NCBI GenBank assembly: GCA_019454205.1
Contig: CP075369.1
Span: 2,548,501-2,612,500 of the forward strand
DNA length: 64,000 nucleotides
Source: Xanthobacteraceae bacterium
GTDB lineage: Bacteria; Pseudomonadota; Alphaproteobacteria; Rhizobiales; Xanthobacteraceae
Direction of reading: 5' to 3'
Program-made: the position numbers and the translations under genes
The notes under the pieces: model-generated
What the model was told of the DNA's origin: nothing
What the model saw: the letters and a program-made list of their open reading frames with translations, nothing else
The model's database searches: none
Shown: one piece after another, positions 59,501-64,000 of the stretch
Position numbering within the stretch: position 1 is the first letter of the stretch
Layout: each line of letters starts with the position of its first letter

Positions 59501-60461
59501 TCAAAACGCGCCGGCCACCTTCACCGCCGCGGCGAGAAACGCCAATGCGATCACATATGTGAGCCACCCTGCCCTGACCCGGCGATCGAGGAGCGCCTGC
59601 GCCGGGTTGGCAGGGTTGTAGAACACTTCCACCGCCTGCCCCGGCGCAAATTTGCGCGGCTTCGCGGCGTGCGAGTGCGCCGAAACTCGCGGCGGCCTTC
59701 CAGCCTTCGCTGACCTTCTCGCTCTTATATTCGCGGCCATTGACGCTGTAGTTGTAGACGATGCGCGGCCGCTTCAGCCGCGTCCATTTCTCCCTGTCGC
59801 CGTGATTGGAGATCGTACGGAATTCCTCGACCCCCGCTTCCTCGATCCTGCCTTCCACCGAAGGCCAGCTTCCGGCCATGCGCGCCGCGCGCGCTCTCGC
59901 GATCGCAAGAAGAAACGCGAAGAGGCCCATGAAGCCGAGCACGATCGCGAGCGGGGAATTACCCTGCGGCAACGTTGCTTTCAGCCAATCATTAAGCCGC
60001 TCGATGCCGACCGTCAGCACGACACCAAGTGCGATCATTCCGCCAATCAGCCAGAACACGAACCGGAACACACCTTCCGGCACATCACGCTCCAGTACTG
60101 ACTGTTTGCCCGGCTTAAGCGGATTATAGAAGACCGTGACGTGCGTCCCTGACGGATATTTCGCGAGCGTTTCCTCGACCTGAAAATTTCCAAGGTCTTC
60201 GCCGATGCTCACACGATTGCCGCGATGCTTTTTACCGCGCACTTCGAATTCGTAGATCACCTCGGCGAAGTTGCGAAGTTCGAGATCTTTCTCGTCTCCG
60301 CCAACACTGCCGACACGGCGCCGCACCACGCGCGAAGAAATCACCTTTCCCGGCGCGGAAGGCCAACGGCTGGCGATGCGGACCTCGATGTATTTATATA
60401 TTGCCGCGACCGCGATCAGCCCGGCAAAACCGCAGCCGATAATGATGAGAAATGCTTTCAT
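59501..60461 (-). pseudogene. DUF3592 protein with a frameshift
   Basis: From the ATG at 60461 the frame encodes a membrane helix, a DUF3592-like domain (NFAEVIYEFEVRGKKHRGNR ... YPSGTHVTVFYNPLKPGK), further helices, and then a second DUF3592 domain that starts well (RIVYNYSVNGREYKSEKVS) but turns to Gly/Arg nonsense. The missing end (KFAPGQAVEVFYNPANPAQA, then a final helix to 59501) is in another frame. One extra base between 59654 and 59700 explains the break. Without it the protein would have about 319 residues. It could be a true mutation, a sequencing error, or a phase-variable site; I see no homopolymer favouring slippage. Confidence 0.75.
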
Positions 60462-60524
60462 CGGGATTCCATTCGTCGGTTTTTCGTAAAAGTGTCATAT
60501 AACTCTGCAACAAGCCAAACCTGC

Positions 60525-61424
60525 ATGATCAAGCGACCCGCCCTGCGCCCCCACACGGCCCTCGGCGAAACGCTTTCCGCGATCGCCAGGGAAATTCTTA
60601 GCGAAGCAAAGCTCGGGATCGAAGATCCCGCGAACGATACCGCGGTGGCGGTCCACGAATTCCGGAAAAGCAACAAACGCTGGCGCGCCTATCTCCGGCT
60701 GCTTTCCGATCATTTTGGCGAAGGCGCGAAATCGCTGCGCGCAGCCGCAGGCGATACGGCCCGTCCGCTTGGCGGCGCGCGCGACTTGCGCTCCACCATC
60801 GACGCCCTCGCCGACATCCGCGCGGTGGCAATTGATCTGACCGAGCGCAGCTACACCACCATCTTCGAAAAAATTCAGGCGATGCAGGCGCAGGCGGAAG
60901 CATCGAGCATCCATGCCGGGCAGCGCCGCGCCATCGGCCTCACGGTGGAAAAGTGGGCCGCGACCGTATCGCTATGGGATTTCGGCGGGATTGAATTCGC
61001 CGATCTCGCATCCTCGCTCACCAAAGGCTATCGCCGCGCCAAGCGCGAAATTCCCGATGATTGGGATGAAGCCACCATCGACGAATTGCACCGCTTCCGC
61101 CGCCGCGTCATCGATCATCGCTACCAGATGGAATTGATCGAACCGCTCTGGCCAAAGATGGGAAAACTCTGGGTCGAGGAAGCGCAACGCCTGCGCGATG
61201 AACTGGGGCGCCACCGCGATCTCGAGAACCTGCGCCTGCTCGCCGCCCCGCATCAGCCGCTCGCCCGTTTCCGCTCGAAGCTTGAGCCGGCCATCAACTT
61301 GCGGAAGCAAGCGCATTTGAAGGATGCGGCGAAAATCGCCTCGCGCGTATTCGCCGAGAAGCCGAAATCGTTTCAGGCTCGCCTCGAGTCGCTCTGGAAA
61401 GCGCGCTCGAAACATACGGCCTGA
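60525..61424 (+). CDS. CHAD domain protein (conserved His alpha-helical domain)
   Basis: The 299-residue protein is all-helical with conserved basic patches typical of CHAD: VHEFRKSNKRWRAYLRLL, ARPLGGARDLRS, LHRFRRRVIDHRYQMELI and LRDELGRHRDLENLRLL. CHAD domains bind inorganic polyphosphate and are often fused to or next to CYTH triphosphatases; here the domain stands alone. No phosphate or polyphosphate gene is adjacent. A perfect terminator follows. No signal peptide was seen, so it should be cytoplasmic, possibly tied to polyphosphate granules. Confidence 0.87.
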   Translation: MIKRPALRPHTALGETLSAIAREILSEAKLGIEDPANDTAVAVHEFRKSNKRWRAYLRLLSDHFGEGAKSLRAAAGDTARPLGGARDLRSTIDALADIRAVAIDLTERSYTTIFEKIQAMQAQAEASSIHAGQRRAIGLTVEKWAATVSLWDFGGIEFADLASSLTKGYRRAKREIPDDWDEATIDELHRFRRRVIDHRYQMELIEPLWPKMGKLWVEEAQRLRDELGRHRDLENLRLLAAPHQPLARFRSKLEPAINLRKQAHLKDAAKIASRVFAEKPKSFQARLESLWKARSKHTA

Positions 61425-61441
61425 CGCTGGCCGCAAAGCAA

Positions 61442-61471
61442 AACCGCCGCGCAAATGCGCGGCGGTTTTTT
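61442..61471. terminator. Terminator after the CHAD gene
   Basis: AACCGCCGCGC (61442-61452) and GCGCGGCGGTT (61457-61467) form an 11-pair stem around AAAT, with six T on the plus strand (61466-61471) and A-rich flanks, so it can serve both the CHAD gene and the convergent gene that ends at 61495. Confidence 0.9.
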
Positions 61472-61494
61472 CGTTCGCAGCAGAAGGCAGGCGC

Positions 61495-62592
61495 TTAGCG
61501 TTCGGCCTTCTTGTCCTTGCGTATCGCCAGCAGCAGGTTCGAGTCGTGGCCGCGGTTGCGATAGCCGATGCCGAAGTCGAGTTTCGGCACCTTGTTCTTC
61601 GGATTGAACAGCTTCTGCGCCGCCGCTTCCGGACCCATGCCGAACACCGGGATCGGGCCGATATAGGTACCGAACGGGCTAAGCTCCCATTCCTCGCTCT
61701 TGAGGAAGCGCACCGGCACGCCGGTATCGTCCTGCACCAGCGTCTGCACGTGGGCGAGGATGAACTCGCGCACCGTGGAGAAATTGCCGCCGTGCAGGAG
61801 ATAGGAGGCGCTCTTTACGAGGCCGTCGCCCGGCGCGAGCTTTTCGCAGAACTTCAGGAAGCCGCTCGCCTTCACGCCGGCATTCGAAAGGTCGGTCGAG
61901 AAGTAATAGAGCGTCTGCGGCGCGCCGCCATCCTTGACGAAGGTGATCTTCACGCCCGGCGCGAGCTGGCGGCCCTTGAATTCCTTCGGGTCCACTTCGT
62001 TGCCGTCGGCATCGAGCGTGATGAGCTTCACTTCTTTGATCTCGGCGCCAGAGCGCGCGAGGTAGACATAGATCAGCGGCAGCGCGCCCTTCACGGTCTG
62101 GCCGCGCAGGCGCGAGTTCATGTCGCTGGTGATGAAGAAGCTGAGGTTCACCGAGTGTTCGAGCGCGGCGCGCACCGCCGGGAGAACATGGTTGGTCTTG
62201 CCATCAACCTGCGGGATCGGACCGACCGGCTCGAGACCGGCGAGGATGTAGGTCTTCGCCTTCGGGTAGAACGCATTCGCGTAGAGGAAGTCCGGACCCG
62301 CGAAGAAATAGAACAGCGTGTCGCGCGTGTTCTTGATGTTCGCATCGCGCCACGCGCGGACTTTCACGAGCTGGCGCTTTTCCAGCTTGTCCCACGTTCC
62401 GTCGAACGACTTCGAATAATTCTGCCAGCCGCCTTCCTTGGTGAATTTCGCGATCGGCGAGTCGGCCGGAACCGGCAGGCCGGCATAGAAGCGAGCTACC
62501 TCGGCCGGATTCTGGTCTTGCGCAGACGCGCTTGCGAGCGCGAGAGCGGCAAAACCTGCGGCGACGAGCGCCGTCTTCATTCCCTTCAACAT
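61495..62592 (-). CDS. Exported protein of unknown function
   Basis: The 365-residue product has a signal peptide (MKTALVAAGFAALALASASAQ after a four-residue lead) and then a soluble domain with no motif I recognise. Segments such as DTLFYFFAGPDFLYANAFYP, ITLDADGNEVDPKEFKG and LLHGGNFSTVREFILAHVQT look globular. The start may be the ATG at 62592 or at 62580 (MKTALV); the Shine-Dalgarno site favours neither clearly. It is convergent with the CHAD gene and divergent from an exported hydrolase-like gene. Periplasmic or surface location is inferred from the signal. Confidence 0.72.
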   Translation of the reverse strand: MLKGMKTALVAAGFAALALASASAQDQNPAEVARFYAGLPVPADSPIAKFTKEGGWQNYSKSFDGTWDKLEKRQLVKVRAWRDANIKNTRDTLFYFFAGPDFLYANAFYPKAKTYILAGLEPVGPIPQVDGKTNHVLPAVRAALEHSVNLSFFITSDMNSRLRGQTVKGALPLIYVYLARSGAEIKEVKLITLDADGNEVDPKEFKGRQLAPGVKITFVKDGGAPQTLYYFSTDLSNAGVKASGFLKFCEKLAPGDGLVKSASYLLHGGNFSTVREFILAHVQTLVQDDTGVPVRFLKSEEWELSPFGTYIGPIPVFGMGPEAAAQKLFNPKNKVPKLDFGIGYRNRGHDSNLLLAIRKDKKAER

Positions 62593-62867
62593 CGTTTTAT
62601 GCGCCCTTATCAAAGGCGCCCCCACTGACAGTTTTACCTTGAAATTCCCTGGCGGCCGCCGCCCCTGAGACGACCGGGAGCGGCTTATAGCGCACCCCGG
62701 AAAGAGTGAATACCCGAAGAAGCCCGCAGCCCGCTACCATGATGCGGTCGTGATTCGTCATTACCCGGTAGATTCCCTTGGGACATGCCTTCGTGCCGCC
62801 GGCTGATCTTCCCCGCAGGTTCCGGCCTGCCGCTATATGAAGTCCCGGTGCTGAACCGGTCCTGAAC

Positions 62868-63860
62868 ATGAAGCCTTGGAGTGCAACGCTGCGAAAGCCT
62901 GTGGCCGCCCTCACGATGTTTTGTCTGGCTGCCTCGATTCCGGGCATGGCCGGCGCACAAACACGGCAGGCCAAGACCAGCATCTCCGAGTTCGTCACCG
63001 CCCCCTTCCCGATCGACGGCACGTCGAGTGCAGCCGCCGCCTATTTCAATCGCAACGACGGCACCAATCGCGGCCGCGAAACCGCGAGCGGGCGCGTCTA
63101 CTGGGAGAAGGAGACCTACAGCGACCAGCGGGTGCTCCTCCATATCCCGGCCAAGTTCGACATTCGCCGCCCCGGCGTGATGGTCGTCTTCTTCCATGGC
63201 CACGGCGCCAAGCTGGAGCGCGACATCCGCGACCGGCAGGCGCTGCCCGAACAGATCTCGGCTTCGGTCGCGAATGCGGTGCTGGTCGCGCCGCAGTTCG
63301 CGGTCGACGCCGCCGATTCCAACCCCGGCAAGTTCAGCGAACCGGGCGGCTTCACCCGTTTCCTCAACGAAGCGGCGACGCATCTCGCCATCCTGCACGG
63401 CGACCAGCGCTCGGTGCGCTACTTCCAGTCGCTCCCCGTGATCATCGTCTCCTACAGCGGCGGCTACCTTGCGACCGCCGCCGCCATCACCCGCGGCGAT
63501 CAATACAACCGGGTTAAAGGCGTTGTGCTGCTCGACTCGCTGTATGGCGAGATCGAAAAATTCGAGAACTGGATCACCACCGACCGCAAGCGCTTCTTTA
63601 TTTCGACCTATCTCGGCTCGACCCGCGCGCGGAACCTCGAACTGCAACGCCTGCTCAAGGACAGGAATGTCCCCATCAAATCGGCACTGGATCGCCGCCT
63701 GATGCCGGGCGCAGTCGTTTTCATTTCGGGCGGCAACGAAGAGAACCACCGCGACTACGTGCAGGACGGCTGGGTCGCCAATCCGATCACCGATCTCCTG
63801 AACCGGCTGCGCGACTACAAGGCCCCGCCGCAGGCCCGCGCACAGACACCGACACAATAA
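62868..63860 (+). CDS. Exported alpha/beta-hydrolase-like protein
   Basis: The 330-residue protein has a signal peptide (about residues 1-30, cut near GMAGAQT) and an alpha/beta-hydrolase-like core: the oxyanion-type VVFFHGHGAK and a nucleophile-elbow-like VIIVSYSGGYLATAAAI with Ser in SYSGG. A conserved LLDSLYG with Asp and a later GNEENHRDYV with His could complete a triad. A periplasmic esterase or peptidase is plausible but unproven. It is followed by a terminator and divergent from the uncharacterised exported protein, with 275 bases between the starts in which I saw no clear motif. Confidence 0.75.
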   Translation: MKPWSATLRKPVAALTMFCLAASIPGMAGAQTRQAKTSISEFVTAPFPIDGTSSAAAAYFNRNDGTNRGRETASGRVYWEKETYSDQRVLLHIPAKFDIRRPGVMVVFFHGHGAKLERDIRDRQALPEQISASVANAVLVAPQFAVDAADSNPGKFSEPGGFTRFLNEAATHLAILHGDQRSVRYFQSLPVIIVSYSGGYLATAAAITRGDQYNRVKGVVLLDSLYGEIEKFENWITTDRKRFFISTYLGSTRARNLELQRLLKDRNVPIKSALDRRLMPGAVVFISGGNEENHRDYVQDGWVANPITDLLNRLRDYKAPPQARAQTPTQ

Positions 63861-63890
63861 AAAGCGCGCCTTGGATGGCGCGCTTTTCTT
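63860..63890. terminator. Terminator at the right end
   Basis: AAAAGCGCGCC (63860-63870) and GGCGCGCTTTT (63877-63887) pair over 11 bases around TTGGAT, and T-rich sequence follows on the plus strand (CTTTTCTT). It lies between the convergent hydrolase-like gene and the partial gene at the edge and could serve both. Confidence 0.88.
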
Positions 63891-63911
63891 GATGGCGATG
63901 GCAACCGCAGA

Positions 63912-64000
63912 TCATTCGCTCGCGTAGATCACGCTTGGTCCCTGCAACCCGGCCGGAAGATTCATTTTCTTCAGCTTGGTCTGGCGCGCCTTCGGCGGCA
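63912..64000 (-). CDS. C-terminal fragment of an unidentified gene
   Basis: The minus-strand frame ending at the TGA at 63912-63914 reads about 28 residues of a C-terminus, finishing LPAGLQGPSVIYASE after a Lys-rich stretch. The gene continues past the window. Its position just after a convergent terminator and the unbroken frame support a real gene, but the fragment is too short to name. Confidence 0.5.
   Translation of the reverse strand, partial: PPKARQTKLKKMNLPAGLQGPSVIYASE

Overview
The window is GC-rich (low 60s percent by eye) chromosomal DNA of an alphaproteobacterium, most likely Hyphomicrobiales (Rhizobiales) near Xanthobacteraceae/Nitrobacteraceae. The signs are an ornithine decarboxylase plus homospermidine synthase pair behind a long structured leader, an alphaproteobacterial initiator tRNA, a Liv transporter operon with built-in acyl-CoA ligases, TAXI-TRAP and DUF1850 genes, and many short same-strand operons with 4-base overlaps. 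I saw no phage, transposase, integrase, CRISPR array or rRNA. The DNA reads as ordinary core/accessory chromosome with nearly full coding density.

Layout. 1-8.2 kb: envelope and housekeeping genes (lytic transglycosylase running off the left edge, outer-membrane barrel, KdsD-type isomerase, SPFH/NfeD pair, ferrochelatase, Tat-exported 5'-nucleotidase). 8.2-21.1 kb: one leftward block with fused indolepyruvate:ferredoxin oxidoreductase, a Crp/Fnr regulator, a long-chain-type acyl-CoA synthetase, LivGHMKF and a PaaK-like ligase; together these suggest uptake and CoA activation of an aromatic or branched acid. 21.3-25.7 kb: NicO/DUF1007 nickel/cobalt transport pair, L,D-transpeptidase, gamma-glutamyltransferase family protein and a small membrane protein. 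25.8-28.9 kb: polyamine locus (leader RNA, ornithine decarboxylase, terminator, homospermidine synthase). 29-33 kb: a leftward six-gene unit that looks like a zinc-starvation operon (His-rich 49-residue membrane protein, ZnuC, ZnuB, COG0523 GTPase, tiny Cys-rich lipoprotein, WD40 protein) behind a Zur-box-like palindrome. 33.1-37.2 kb: TAXI-TRAP transporter with DUF1850. 37.2-40.7 kb: creatininase-family hydrolase divergent from a THI5/NMT1-like ABC transporter.

40.8-47.9 kb: DMT exporter, methyltransferase-like membrane protein, hydroxyacid dehydrogenase, two AprI/Inh-type inhibitor genes carrying three inhibitor domains, then radC, map, sfsA and denD. 48-53.8 kb: D-threonine-aldolase-like enzyme and a translationally coupled IlvD/Edd dehydratase - PEP mutase/isocitrate lyase family - GNAT set preceded by a CNNM/HlyC membrane protein. 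53.9-64 kb: aminotransferase, LprI-like protein, single-domain response regulator, initiator tRNA, a tandem pair of membrane-anchored or exported SAM-methyltransferase-like proteins, an APC permease, a frameshifted DUF3592 gene, a CHAD protein and two uncharacterised exported proteins.

The points I would follow up first are the putative zinc operon with its overlooked 49-codon gene, the duplicated methyltransferases with an export signal and a shared C-terminal beta domain, and the polyamine leader RNA. All assignments were made by reading the sequence and recalling family motifs; no database search was run.
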